Assembly: GCF_009017275.1 (NCBI RefSeq)
Contig: NZ_WBZC01000001.1
Location: forward strand, 26,598 to 90,597
DNA length: 64,000 bases
From: Alkaliphilus pronyensis
GTDB taxonomy: Bacteria > Bacillota > Clostridia > Peptostreptococcales > Natronincolaceae
Direction: 5' to 3'
In this document: in pieces, positions 8,985 to 16,181 of the stretch
Layout of the letters: the number at the start of each line of letters is the position of its first letter
Numbering within the stretch: the first letter of the stretch is position 1
Translations under genes and position numbers: made by a program
Notes under the pieces: generated by a model
What the model was told of the DNA's origin: nothing
Database searches by the model: none
What the model saw: only the letters and a program-made list of their open reading frames with translations

Positions 8985-10415
8985 TTATATAGATATTTCA
9001 TAATAGGATAAAATCCCTTCTGTAATAGCAGCTACAATTTTATCCTTAAAGCCCTCATCTATAAGCTTTTTTTCCTCTATGGGACTAGACAGATATCCTA
9101 TTTCAATATGAATTCCACTTACATTTGTATCCCTCAGTAAATAAAAGTCAGCTGTTTTCAGGCCCCTATCTATGGTTTCTAAGGCTTGTGCAACCCTTTT
9201 TAATATAATGTTACCTAGCCTTTTTGCTTCTGTATCCCCTCTAAAGTAGTAGATCTCTGTACCAGATATAGATGGATTCTTAATATAGTTCTGATGTATA
9301 GTTAAAAAAAGATTAGGTTTTACATTGTTTATAAGTTCCGCCCTTTCACTTAATGGTAGATATATATCCTCTAAACGGGTCATATATACTTCTGCACCTT
9401 TATTTTTCAACTCTATTTCAAGCTTTTTACTAATTGATAAATTAACATCCTTTTCTCTTACACCATTGAAGCTTACATTATCCTGGCTGTTTTCACCACC
9501 ATGAGCCGCATCAATCACTATTACTTTACCCTTTAAAGGAAATTTTATACATGGCATTTCAATTTTTTTAATTTCAACACCAGTATAGTAGTAATTTATA
9601 ATGTCATTTGCATTTTTCCCCTCTAGTGCAAGTCTATTTGCCCCCTGCTGACATAAGCCAACTCCATCTCCCTTTCCCATTGTGAAAAAGCGAATAATTT
9701 TAGGCCTCCAGCTAAACCTAGTGGATTCCAAGCCCAGTAGCTTTACAATTTCCTTTCCTTGAAATTCTTTACCTGCCACCCTTAACCTTACTACTCTACC
9801 CTCTTCATCTCTTTCTATTTCATCAAATAGATCTTCTATTGACATATTTTTAGTAGGATTATTTTTATTGAGCTTAATTTTAAGCTTCGATTCTATATCC
9901 TCTATAGATAAATCCTTATAGCCATAAAGAGAGGAGCTTTCCTTGCAATAACAGCAAAGTACCTTTCTTAAATATTGAACAACATTACCGTCAACATTTT
10001 CGCTATTCTCAGTGGCACCACCACATATTAAATGATACCTTGCATCTATTGGCTTATCATTAAAGGTTATTATAATTCCCCTTGTTTCGCCTACTGCTTC
10101 ATCTATTAACTGTATATTTTTTGCATAGTCCTTACCCCAAACTTGCTTATACTCCGTTAATGGAATAACCTCCTTTAAATAGTCTATAGCTATATCTCCT
10201 TTTTTGTTTTTTTCTTGATTACAGCCGTAGCCCTTTAGCTGTCGAAACAGTATGGTTCTCATTATTATGCTTTGACATTTAAGGGCTTCTATATGAAATG
10301 GCATGGGAATACTCCAAGCCACTAATTCCTTAACAATATCCTCAATATACCTAGTGATAATTTTATCTTCAGTTGGGACATATATTTTAATAGCTAAATC
10401 CATATTATATTCCAA
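8985..10415 (-). CDS. SpoIID-like domain fused to N-acetylmuramoyl-L-alanine amidase (Amidase_3)
   Basis: A 476-residue two-domain protein. Residues about 5-285 resemble SpoIID/LytB lytic transglycosylases, with the probable catalytic Glu in 'FHIEALKCQS' and a degenerate C-terminal motif 'GDGVGLCQQGA' where the family usually has HGVGMSQYGA. Residues about 298-476 are an Amidase_3 domain with all four expected zinc/catalytic residues visible: His in 'IDAAHGGEN', Glu in 'VREKDVNL', His in 'LTIHQNY', Glu in 'HIEIGYLSS'. In sporulation SpoIID and the amidase SpoIIP act as partners; here two such activities may be on one chain. No signal peptide is evident. The TTG start at 10413-10415 follows GGGAGGT with 7-base spacing. 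Confidence 0.82.
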   Translation of the reverse strand: MEYNMDLAIKIYVPTEDKIITRYIEDIVKELVAWSIPMPFHIEALKCQSIIMRTILFRQLKGYGCNQEKNKKGDIAIDYLKEVIPLTEYKQVWGKDYAKNIQLIDEAVGETRGIIITFNDKPIDARYHLICGGATENSENVDGNVVQYLRKVLCCYCKESSSLYGYKDLSIEDIESKLKIKLNKNNPTKNMSIEDLFDEIERDEEGRVVRLRVAGKEFQGKEIVKLLGLESTRFSWRPKIIRFFTMGKGDGVGLCQQGANRLALEGKNANDIINYYYTGVEIKKIEMPCIKFPLKGKVIVIDAAHGGENSQDNVSFNGVREKDVNLSISKKLEIELKNKGAEVYMTRLEDIYLPLSERAELINNVKPNLFLTIHQNYIKNPSISGTEIYYFRGDTEAKRLGNIILKRVAQALETIDRGLKTADFYLLRDTNVSGIHIEIGYLSSPIEEKKLIDEGFKDKIVAAITEGILSYYEISI

Positions 10416-10546
10416 TTGTTTTACCTCCCTTGTTCTTTTGATAATGGTTTCTAAAATAGTGGTAAGCTATATTTTGGCGTATTATATCATATGAAAATTT
10501 TAAGACTCCTGTGCATAATACCATTCATTGATGCATATAATGAACA

Positions 10547-10591
10547 ATTAAAAAAGTAGCCAACAAGAGTTTGCTTTCTCCTATTGACTAC
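10547..10591 (-). terminator. Terminator overlapping the marR stop
   Basis: A stem of about 14 bp including G-U pairs (outer arms GTAGTCAA and TTGGCTAC, inner arms TAGGAG and CTCTTG) ends in six U on the minus strand. The stop codon of the regulator gene lies inside the 5' arm. Confidence 0.75.
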
Positions 10592-11024
10592 CTTTAGACT
10601 TAAATAAATTATTTAGAGCTATTATTCCTTGTAGTAGCTTTTCCTTTTCTTCCTTACTGGTGCTTTCAATTATTTCAATCATTGAAAGCATAAATTTACT
10701 ATGCATCTCTTCAACCTTTTTTTCCCCTTTATCCGTTAGTGAAACATATATACTTCTACGATCCTTAAAAGAGGAGGTTCTTTTTACATACTCCTCTTCA
10801 ACTAATTTGTTTAACATAGTTGTCATGGTGCCTTTGCTGACTTCAGCAATATCGCTCAATAAAGACATATTGCTTACCCTTAAGTCTTTAATTATGAATA
10901 ACACCTTATATTGGGCTAGGGTAAAGTCTTGATTACTGCTATGCTTTTTATATTGATGTCGCATCCAGCTATTAAAATATATAAAAAAATCTTGAATCAT
11001 ATGGGCTATTTCTCGTTCTGCCAA
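10581..11024 (-). CDS. MarR-family transcriptional regulator
   Basis: About 147 residues with a winged-helix fold of the MarR class. The N-terminal dimerisation helices are followed by 'TLAQYKVLFIIKDLRVSNMS', the recognition helix region 'SKGTMTTMLNKLVEEEYVKR', and the wing 'SFKDRRSIYVSLTDKGEKKV'. The start is uncertain. TTG at 11022-11024, 8 bases after AGGTAGG, is preferred over the TTG at 11031-11033 that abuts the site. It is transcribed divergently from a zinc-ribbon mini-protein, with palindromic sites in the shared promoter region. The ligand cannot be told from sequence. Confidence 0.88.
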   Translation of the reverse strand: MAEREIAHMIQDFFIYFNSWMRHQYKKHSSNQDFTLAQYKVLFIIKDLRVSNMSLLSDIAEVSKGTMTTMLNKLVEEEYVKRTSSFKDRRSIYVSLTDKGEKKVEEMHSKFMLSMIEIIESTSKEEKEKLLQGIIALNNLFKSKGSQ

Positions 11025-11070
11025 ACATATCAACCTACCTTTCCTAAATATATTATATATATTTTTGTTA

Positions 11071-11158
11071 AAATTTCAAATAAACAAGTAAAAAACATAA
11101 TAATAATGATTTGAAATTCAAATTACTCTTGATTTTCTATTGTAGCTTGATATATAAT
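11071..11158. promoter_or_regulatory. Divergent promoters with MarR-type palindromes
   Basis: A perfect palindrome ATTTGAAATTCAAAT lies at 11109-11123, immediately upstream of a plus-strand promoter (TTGATT at 11129-11134, 18-base spacer, TATAAT at 11153-11158). A related ATTTGAAATTT (11071-11081, minus strand) covers the -35 (TTGAAA) of the minus-strand promoter, 16 bases from a TATAAT. A further TTTGAAATTGCAA lies at 11213-11225. The arrangement suggests autoregulation by the adjacent MarR protein. Confidence 0.55.
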
Positions 11159-11253
11159 ATATTTAACATATTCTGTTATTTTTTTAGGTTAGATATTTTG
11201 ATAGTCTAAAGGTTTGAAATTGCAATGCATTTATTTACAGGGAGGCGATAACA

Positions 11254-11421
11254 ATGCAATGTCCCATCTGTGGTAATGTAGATATAGGTCGTTTAAGTAA
11301 ATCTAGATATTTTTGCAGTGATTGCTTTATAGAAATATTTCTGTCTAGGAAATCTGAAATGCAGATTTTTAAGATTTTAGAAGATGGTACAGCCTGTGCA
11401 ATTGCTGTTGAATGCAATTAA
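11254..11421 (+). CDS. Small zinc-ribbon protein
   Basis: A 55-residue protein starting 'MQCPICGNVDIG' behind a GGAGGCG site at 11241. Two CxxC knuckles, CPIC (residues 3-6) and CSDC (21-24), form a likely zinc ribbon. Two more cysteines lie near the C-terminus (48 and 54). The family is not recognised beyond that. It has its own promoter divergent from marR and ends before a bidirectional terminator, so it is probably a single-gene unit and a candidate target of the MarR regulator. Confidence 0.72.
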   Translation: MQCPICGNVDIGRLSKSRYFCSDCFIEIFLSRKSEMQIFKILEDGTACAIAVECN

Positions 11422-11467
11422 TTAAGTATCCTATTAAGTTTCATGATGCTTTATTTATATTAAGACA

Positions 11468-11525
11468 CAAAAAAACTCCACATTTGCAGCCTATAGGCTA
11501 CCTAATATTGCAGAGTTTTTAAACT
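11468..11525. terminator. Bidirectional terminator between the zinc-ribbon and usp genes
   Basis: Convergent genes share a structured element. Its outer arms are AAAACTC and GAGTTTT, with an inner palindrome AGCCTATAGGCT (11488-11499), and U runs on both strands. It is related in sequence and layout to the element at 12510-12585. Confidence 0.75.
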
Positions 11526-11545
11526 TCAAATGGGGTTTTGTTATG

Positions 11546-12397
11546 CTATTTTTTATTACAGGGTATTAAGATAACAGGTCTAGTTGCTGTTCTTGCTACG
11601 GCATCTGAAGTGCTACCTAAAAGCAATGATTTTATTAATCCTCTCCCTCTAGTACCCATTATTATTGAGGTTACTAATTCTTTTTCTGCGGTTTTTGTAA
11701 TGGCTTTAGAGGGAATGCCATGTAAGACTTCAGTCTTTGCACTTATCCCTTTCTTTTCAAAACCTTCAGCAAACTCTTGAAGCTTTTCCCTATATTGAGC
11801 CTTTTTAATATCTAACTCTTTTTTGCTTTCTCCCTCCTCAACCACTGATAATAAAATTATTTCTTTAATTAATAATGACGACTCTAAAATCTCATTTATA
11901 ATAAATGACGAACAATTGGAAAAATCTATTGGTAGTAATATCTTTTCAAATTTATTAATGCAAACATTTATTAGTTGATTCTCTTTATCCTTTTTATACT
12001 TTTCTATTAAAACAGGTACATCCGACAATCTAATTACATCAAAGGTAGTACTACCAATAAATATTTCCTTTATAACGCTTCTACCCCTAGAGCCTATCAA
12101 AATTATGGATACTTCTTCTATTTTAGCAATTTGAACAATTTCGGTTGCAGCAAATCCCAGAGGTGTATATACTTTGCAGTTAATGCTATGGGCTTCTAAC
12201 CTATCTGTTATATCCTTCAGCTTCTTATCATTACTCATTTGCAAGGAGGGTGATGACTCTTCGCCTAACCTTATGTCAATTACGTGTACAATAACAGCCT
12301 CCTCTAACCCCATTTCTTTAAGCTCATCTATACAATTCAATAATCTATCGGCAGCAGGTGAAAAATCTGTAGCTATAAGTACTTTTTTCATCAACAT
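11546..12397 (-). CDS. Tandem universal stress protein (two UspA domains)
   Basis: A 283-residue cytoplasmic protein with two UspA domains: residues about 1-135 ('KKVLIATDFSPAADRLL', 'ILIGSRGRSVIKEIFIGST') and about 145-283 ('FEKILLPIDFSNCSSFII', 'SIIMGTRGRGLIKSLLLGST'). Each has the GxRG(x)9GS/T nucleotide-binding signature, so ATP binding in both halves is expected. The ATG at 12395-12397 is 8 bases from GGGAGAG. An in-frame GTG further upstream overlaps the site. Usp proteins help survival under growth arrest or stress; the specific signal is unknown. Confidence 0.9.
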   Translation of the reverse strand: MLMKKVLIATDFSPAADRLLNCIDELKEMGLEEAVIVHVIDIRLGEESSPSLQMSNDKKLKDITDRLEAHSINCKVYTPLGFAATEIVQIAKIEEVSIILIGSRGRSVIKEIFIGSTTFDVIRLSDVPVLIEKYKKDKENQLINVCINKFEKILLPIDFSNCSSFIINEILESSLLIKEIILLSVVEEGESKKELDIKKAQYREKLQEFAEGFEKKGISAKTEVLHGIPSKAITKTAEKELVTSIIMGTRGRGLIKSLLLGSTSDAVARTATRPVILIPCNKK

Positions 12398-12509
12398 ACA
12401 TATCACTCTCCCATAACACTATTTATAATATATATTTTACTTACTTATTCCCAATTACAATGGAAATTATCAATTTTTTATTGATGGATTAAAAGTTATA
12501 TTATCAAAA

Positions 12510-12585
12510 CAAAGCTCGACACCCCCTGTGTATAATGATTATTTCAACATATCAACCATAGGCTACATTGGGATGCCGAGTTTTT
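12510..12585 (-). terminator. Probable structured terminator after the HesB-like gene
   Basis: On the minus strand CTCGGCATCCC pairs with GGGGGTGTCGAG around an internal loop, just after the stop codon, followed by CUUUGUUUUG. The first 33 bases resemble the element at 11468-11525 ('GTAGCCTAT' core and AAAACTC arm). Confidence 0.55.
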
Positions 12586-12598
12586 AAGCTCTTAACTT

Positions 12599-12892
12599 TT
12601 AGTTGCCACAACCACCGCTATTACCCTTTAATGTTATTGCAAAGCCTTTGCTAAACATGTTCTTTCTGTAGTCTACTTCAATAGCAGGAAATTGCTCATC
12701 TAAGTCCTTTTCTATAACAAACTCTAATCCATCGACTTTTTTTATAATATCAGTTGTTTTTGCCTCATCCAGAGACAAGCCGAATCTTGGACCACCTCAG
12801 CCAATACCGCTCACATATACTCTTATAGACTTTTCCTCAGGATTTTCTGCTATAAGTATTTCCTTAGCTGCTTCAGTAACTTGTATATTCAT
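12599..12892 (-). CDS. HesB/IscA-like selenoprotein (in-frame UGA read as Sec)
   Basis: A 97-residue reading frame from ATG at 12890-12892 (behind AGGAGG) to TAA at 12599-12601, interrupted only by a TGA at 12797-12799 (codon 32). The context 'SGIG-U-GGPRFGLSLDE' places the UGA where HesB/IscA-like proteins have cysteine. HesB-like selenoproteins are a known bacterial family. A candidate bacterial SECIS hairpin follows the UGA (12768-12791): 7 bp with one bulged C and a 9-base loop containing GG about 16 bases after the codon. The C-terminus has 'GGCGN', a further family cysteine. A role in Fe-S or sulfur chemistry is inferred. selA-selD are not in the window. Confidence 0.85.
12768..12791 (-). 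promoter_or_regulatory. Candidate bSECIS hairpin
   Basis: Directly 3' of the UGA, TCCA-AGA pairs with TCT-(C)-TGGA. The apical loop is TTCGGCTTG, with guanines at the position expected for SelB recognition. Placement about 5 bases to the stem and 15 bases to the loop GG fits the bacterial pattern. Confidence 0.6.
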
Positions 12893-12908
12893 ATAAACTC
12901 CTCCTTTT

Positions 12909-12968
12909 ATGCCCCCCGTGTAGGGGGTATGTGTATAATATTATACATATTATTGGATTAAAAAACAA
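12909..12968 (-). promoter_or_regulatory. Promoter and CsoR/CstR-like inverted repeat upstream of the HesB-like gene
   Basis: On the minus strand TTGTTT, a 17-base spacer and TATAAT (12940-12945) form a sigma-A-type promoter. Directly downstream is a G/C-tract inverted repeat (ATGCCCCCC, six-base centre, GGGGGTAT; 12909-12930) sitting in a very AT-rich background. ATACCCC/GGGGTAT repeats are typical operators of the DUF156 repressors CsoR (copper) and CstR (persulfide). The repressor gene is not in the window. Confidence 0.5.
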
Positions 12969-13326
12969 TTATTATCTACTAAATATTTTTATTTTTAATG
13001 ATTGTTTTCTATTTCTATATTTATTGTTTCTTCTAATGTCTTTGAATACCCAAGAATAATTATAAGAAAAAACATGCTATTTTTAGCCATTTATAGAGGT
13101 TTTACATATATAGTTATTTGTATTTTTATGCAATTTCCTTTATAATATATTTTATTATGTTTTTTATATCTAGCTTTTTATATTAAATACCCCTAATGAG
13201 GAATATACAAATTATTTATGCATAAATAAAATGTATAATTAATTGCAATTCTTCAAATTAATTTGAATTTTCTGATTGACTATGGTATTATTATCTATAT
13301 ATGTTAAGAAATAATTAAAAGGGGTG
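12969..13326. other. AT-rich intergenic region upstream of nhaC
   Basis: About 360 bases without a convincing gene or structured RNA. Numerous TATAAT-like hexamers occur (for example around 13140-13150 and 13230-13240), but no single promoter can be chosen. A short inverted repeat CAAATTAATTTG lies at 13255-13266. Confidence 0.4.
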
Positions 13327-13395
13327 ATGATTAAGGAAAGGGTTAGTTTTTTGACAAGTAATTTATTAAAGGGGAGGAGAATTTATGAGTATTAA
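13327..13395 (+). CDS. Possible 22-codon leader peptide overlapping the nhaC start
   Basis: ATG at 13327 follows AAAAGGGGTG and opens a frame of 22 codons (begins 'MIKERVSFLTSN', ends 'RRIYEY') whose TAA at 13393-13395 overlaps the nhaC start codon by 11 bases. The nhaC ribosome binding site lies inside this frame. Translational coupling is possible; coding by chance is also possible. Confidence 0.35.
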   Translation: MIKERVSFLTSNLLKGRRIYEY

Positions 13396-14791
13396 GCCTA
13401 AGAAGGAGGCAAAAGTATTACACGCTTTAATTCCTATTTTATTCTTATTAGTAGTTTTATCAATCTCTATTATTGTTTTTGAAGCTTCACCACACATTCC
13501 ACTTATTATGGCAACTGTAGTAGCAGGTATAGTTGCTATAACTATGCTAGGCTTTTCTTGGACAGAGCTTGAAGAAGGAATTATTGACACTATTAAACTG
13601 GGGATGCAGGCAATACTAATTTTAATGGTTATCGGAACAATTATTGGTACATGGATTTTAAGTGGTACAGTACCAACAATGATTTATTACGGACTACAAA
13701 TATTATCTCCAGGAATTTTCTTAGTTGCAACCACTTTAATCTGTTGTATAGTATCTCTAGCAACAGGTAGCTCATGGACAACTGCTGGTACAGTCGGTAT
13801 CGCCTTGCTGGGTATTGGTACAGGTCTTGGAATGCCTATCGGAATGGTTGCAGGTGCAATCGTATCGGGTGCTTATTTCGGAGATAAAATGTCACCATTA
13901 TCAGATACTACTAATCTTGCTCCAGCCATGGCGGGTGCCACCTTATTTGAGCATATTAAGCACATGATCTACACAACAGCACCGGCTCTAGTTATATCAT
14001 TAATAATTTATGGAGTTCTTGGCTTAAGATATGCCGATAAAGCCTTAGATACAGCTCAAATTGATTTATTATTAAACACAATGGCTGAAAACTTTACTAT
14101 ATCACCATTACTATTAATTCCACCTATAGTAGTAATCTTGATTGTTGTTATGAAGATTCCAGCATTACCAGGACTAATTTCAGGTACTGTTTTAGGTGCT
14201 TTATTTGCAGTTCTATTCCAGGGCGCAGACTTTGGAGCTATTATAGATGCAGCCCATTATGGAATGTCTATTGAAACTGGTGTGCCTATTATAGATGATT
14301 TATTAAGCCGTGGTGGCTTAGACGGCATGATGTGGACAGTTTCTCTGATATTAATTGCTTTAGCCTTTGGTGGTGTTATGGAAAGAACAGGTATGCTACA
14401 CGCCGTTGCAAGGGGTATATTAGCACTAGCCTCTGGTACAGGTTCATTAATTTTATCTACGGTAGTGACTTGTATATTTGTAAACCTTGTAACAGGTGAG
14501 CAGTACTTGTCTCTTGTTATACCAGGTAGAATGTATAAGGATGCCTATATTGAAAGGGGTATTCATCCTAAGGTGCTTTCTAGAGCTTTAGAAGGCTCTG
14601 GTACCGTTACTTCGGCACTTATTCCTTGGAACACATGTGGTGCCTTTATGATAGGTACATTAGGTGTATCGCCTATTGTATATGGACCATATGCCTTCTT
14701 AAATCTATTACTACCATTGATTAATATTCTTTATGGTTTTCTTGGTATTACAATTGCACCTGTTGAAAAGTCTGAAAAAGCAACAGCATAA
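13385..14791 (+). CDS. nhaC: Na+/H+ antiporter, NhaC family
   Basis: A 468-residue integral membrane protein with about eleven hydrophobic segments. Typical NhaC sequence includes 'SLATGSSWTTAGTVGIALLG', 'GAIVSGAYFGDKMSPLSDTT' and 'LVTGEQYLSLVIPGRMY'. It exchanges cytoplasmic Na+ for external protons, and members dominate pH homeostasis in alkaliphiles. ATG at 13385 follows GGGGAGGAG. It is monocistronic, with its own terminator. A short frame overlapping its start may couple or modulate translation. A dicarboxylate/amino-acid antiporter of the same superfamily (for example malate-lactate or arginine/ornithine related) cannot be wholly excluded. Confidence 0.9.
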   Translation: MSIKPKKEAKVLHALIPILFLLVVLSISIIVFEASPHIPLIMATVVAGIVAITMLGFSWTELEEGIIDTIKLGMQAILILMVIGTIIGTWILSGTVPTMIYYGLQILSPGIFLVATTLICCIVSLATGSSWTTAGTVGIALLGIGTGLGMPIGMVAGAIVSGAYFGDKMSPLSDTTNLAPAMAGATLFEHIKHMIYTTAPALVISLIIYGVLGLRYADKALDTAQIDLLLNTMAENFTISPLLLIPPIVVILIVVMKIPALPGLISGTVLGALFAVLFQGADFGAIIDAAHYGMSIETGVPIIDDLLSRGGLDGMMWTVSLILIALAFGGVMERTGMLHAVARGILALASGTGSLILSTVVTCIFVNLVTGEQYLSLVIPGRMYKDAYIERGIHPKVLSRALEGSGTVTSALIPWNTCGAFMIGTLGVSPIVYGPYAFLNLLLPLINILYGFLGITIAPVEKSEKATA

Positions 14792-14807
14792 CAATAAAAA
14801 CTACAGG

Positions 14808-14834
14808 GCAGCTTCTATAGGAAGCTGCTTTTAT
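14808..14834 (+). terminator. Terminator after nhaC
   Basis: A GCAGCTTC/GAAGCTGC hairpin (14808-14828) is followed by TTTTATTTTT, 17 bases after the stop codon. Confidence 0.9.
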
Positions 14835-14962
14835 TTTTAGTAAATCTTTATTATTACTAAGGATAAGTTTTCTTTATATTATGAATATTAATCAATAATG
14901 TTTTAAACTTAGCAACAGTGTGGTATTATATAAATGTTATACTTATTTAGGAGGTGTTTTTA

Positions 14963-16129
14963 TTGGATAAACATCAAAAAATAGCAATTGTTTTATTACC
15001 ACTTTTAACCATAGCTATATTAGCAGGTGGAATGCTTTTAATTGAAAGAAGCACAGATGCAGCCGTTTACTCAGATGGCACCTATACAGGTACAGGTGAA
15101 GGCTACAATGATAAAATTACTGTTGAGGTGAAAATTGATGGAGGAAAGATTTCTTCAATTGAACTGCTGGAGATTAACGACACTCCAGGATTAGGTGATA
15201 CTGCTGCTATGGAAATTATTGAAAGGATAATAGCTAGTCAATCTACTGATGTTGATGTGGTTTCAGGAGCAACAAAAACCAGTAATGGTACTATACAGGC
15301 GGTTAAGGTTGCTTTAGGGCTTCAGGAAGCTACTGATGAGGAAGCTACTGAAGAGGAAGCTACAGCTCCGCCTGAGCCAATGATATTTGAAGATGGCATT
15401 TACGAAGGCTCTGCTGCTGGATACAGCGAAGATGGAGACATCAAGGTAAGGGTTGAGGTGGTTGAAGGCAAGATTGTTTCAATAGAAATATTAGAAATAA
15501 GCGATACTCCTACTATTGGAGACACTGCTGCTGAGGCTACCATAGAAAGCATAATGGAGTATCAATCTACCGATATTGATACCGTTACAGGTGCTACTGT
15601 TTCAAGCCAGGGAACAATTAATGCTGTAATTAACGCCTTTTCTAATGGTGCCATAAGCCTAGAGGAATTAGAAGAAATGGAAGAAGGAACTACAGAAGAG
15701 GTTGAAGAAGAAGTGGAAGTAGTGGAAGAGGAAACTAGTGAGGAACCCAACCAAAGTCAAAGCTCGGAGGAAGAAACCGAAGCTGTAGAAGAGCCTCAAG
15801 AGCAAAAGCCCACTTTAAAGGACGGTACCTATGTTGGTGAGGCTAAGGGCTATTCTGAAGGCTATGAGGGTAGTATTATTAGAGTTGCTGTAACTGTTAA
15901 GGACGGTAAGGTTTCAAGGGTAGAGCTTGATAGGGAGCTGGCAGAAAAAACCCAGACTAAGGGCTTTGGTGATGTAGCAGCACAAGAGGTTGTAGATGCT
16001 GTAAACAGCTTAAATATTACACTAGAAAACATATCGGCTATTGATGGCATAGATGGTATGACTGGTGCTACAGAATCGACAGATGGAGCCAAAAAAGCTA
16101 TTAAAAATGCTTTAGATAAAGCAAAATAA
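14963..16129 (+). CDS. Membrane-anchored protein with three FMN-binding domains
   Basis: A 388-residue protein. An N-terminal membrane anchor (about residues 5-28) is followed by three FMN_bind domains at about 35-120, 135-225 and 285-388. Each ends in a flavinylation-type motif: 'SGATKTSNG', 'TGATVSSQG' and 'TGATESTDG'. The Thr before Ser/Thr in such motifs is where ApbE-type transferases attach FMN covalently. Acidic Glu-rich linkers (notably about 228-275) separate the domains. The predicted location is the outer face of the membrane, with a role in extracytoplasmic electron transfer. TTG at 14963-14965 is preferred, 8 bases after AGGAGG; the in-frame GTG at 14954 overlaps the site. Confidence 0.85.
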   Translation: MDKHQKIAIVLLPLLTIAILAGGMLLIERSTDAAVYSDGTYTGTGEGYNDKITVEVKIDGGKISSIELLEINDTPGLGDTAAMEIIERIIASQSTDVDVVSGATKTSNGTIQAVKVALGLQEATDEEATEEEATAPPEPMIFEDGIYEGSAAGYSEDGDIKVRVEVVEGKIVSIEILEISDTPTIGDTAAEATIESIMEYQSTDIDTVTGATVSSQGTINAVINAFSNGAISLEELEEMEEGTTEEVEEEVEVVEEETSEEPNQSQSSEEETEAVEEPQEQKPTLKDGTYVGEAKGYSEGYEGSIIRVAVTVKDGKVSRVELDRELAEKTQTKGFGDVAAQEVVDAVNSLNITLENISAIDGIDGMTGATESTDGAKKAIKNALDKAK

Positions 16130-16140
16130 AGGTTTTATGT

Positions 16141-16180
16141 ATATTATAAGGACCCTCCTAATGGATGGTCCTTATAATAT
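16141..16180. terminator. Bidirectional terminator between the FMN protein and phoU
   Basis: A perfect 14-bp stem (ATATTATAAGGACC and its complement, 12-base loop) separates the two convergent genes. Confidence 0.85.
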
Positions 16181-16181
16181 T

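Noticed and set aside
12797..12799. TGA in the HesB-like frame as a stop codon, frameshift or pseudogene mark
   Set aside because: The frame continues with family-typical sequence to a normal stop, the TGA replaces the expected Cys, and a SECIS-like hairpin follows, so Sec insertion is the better explanation.
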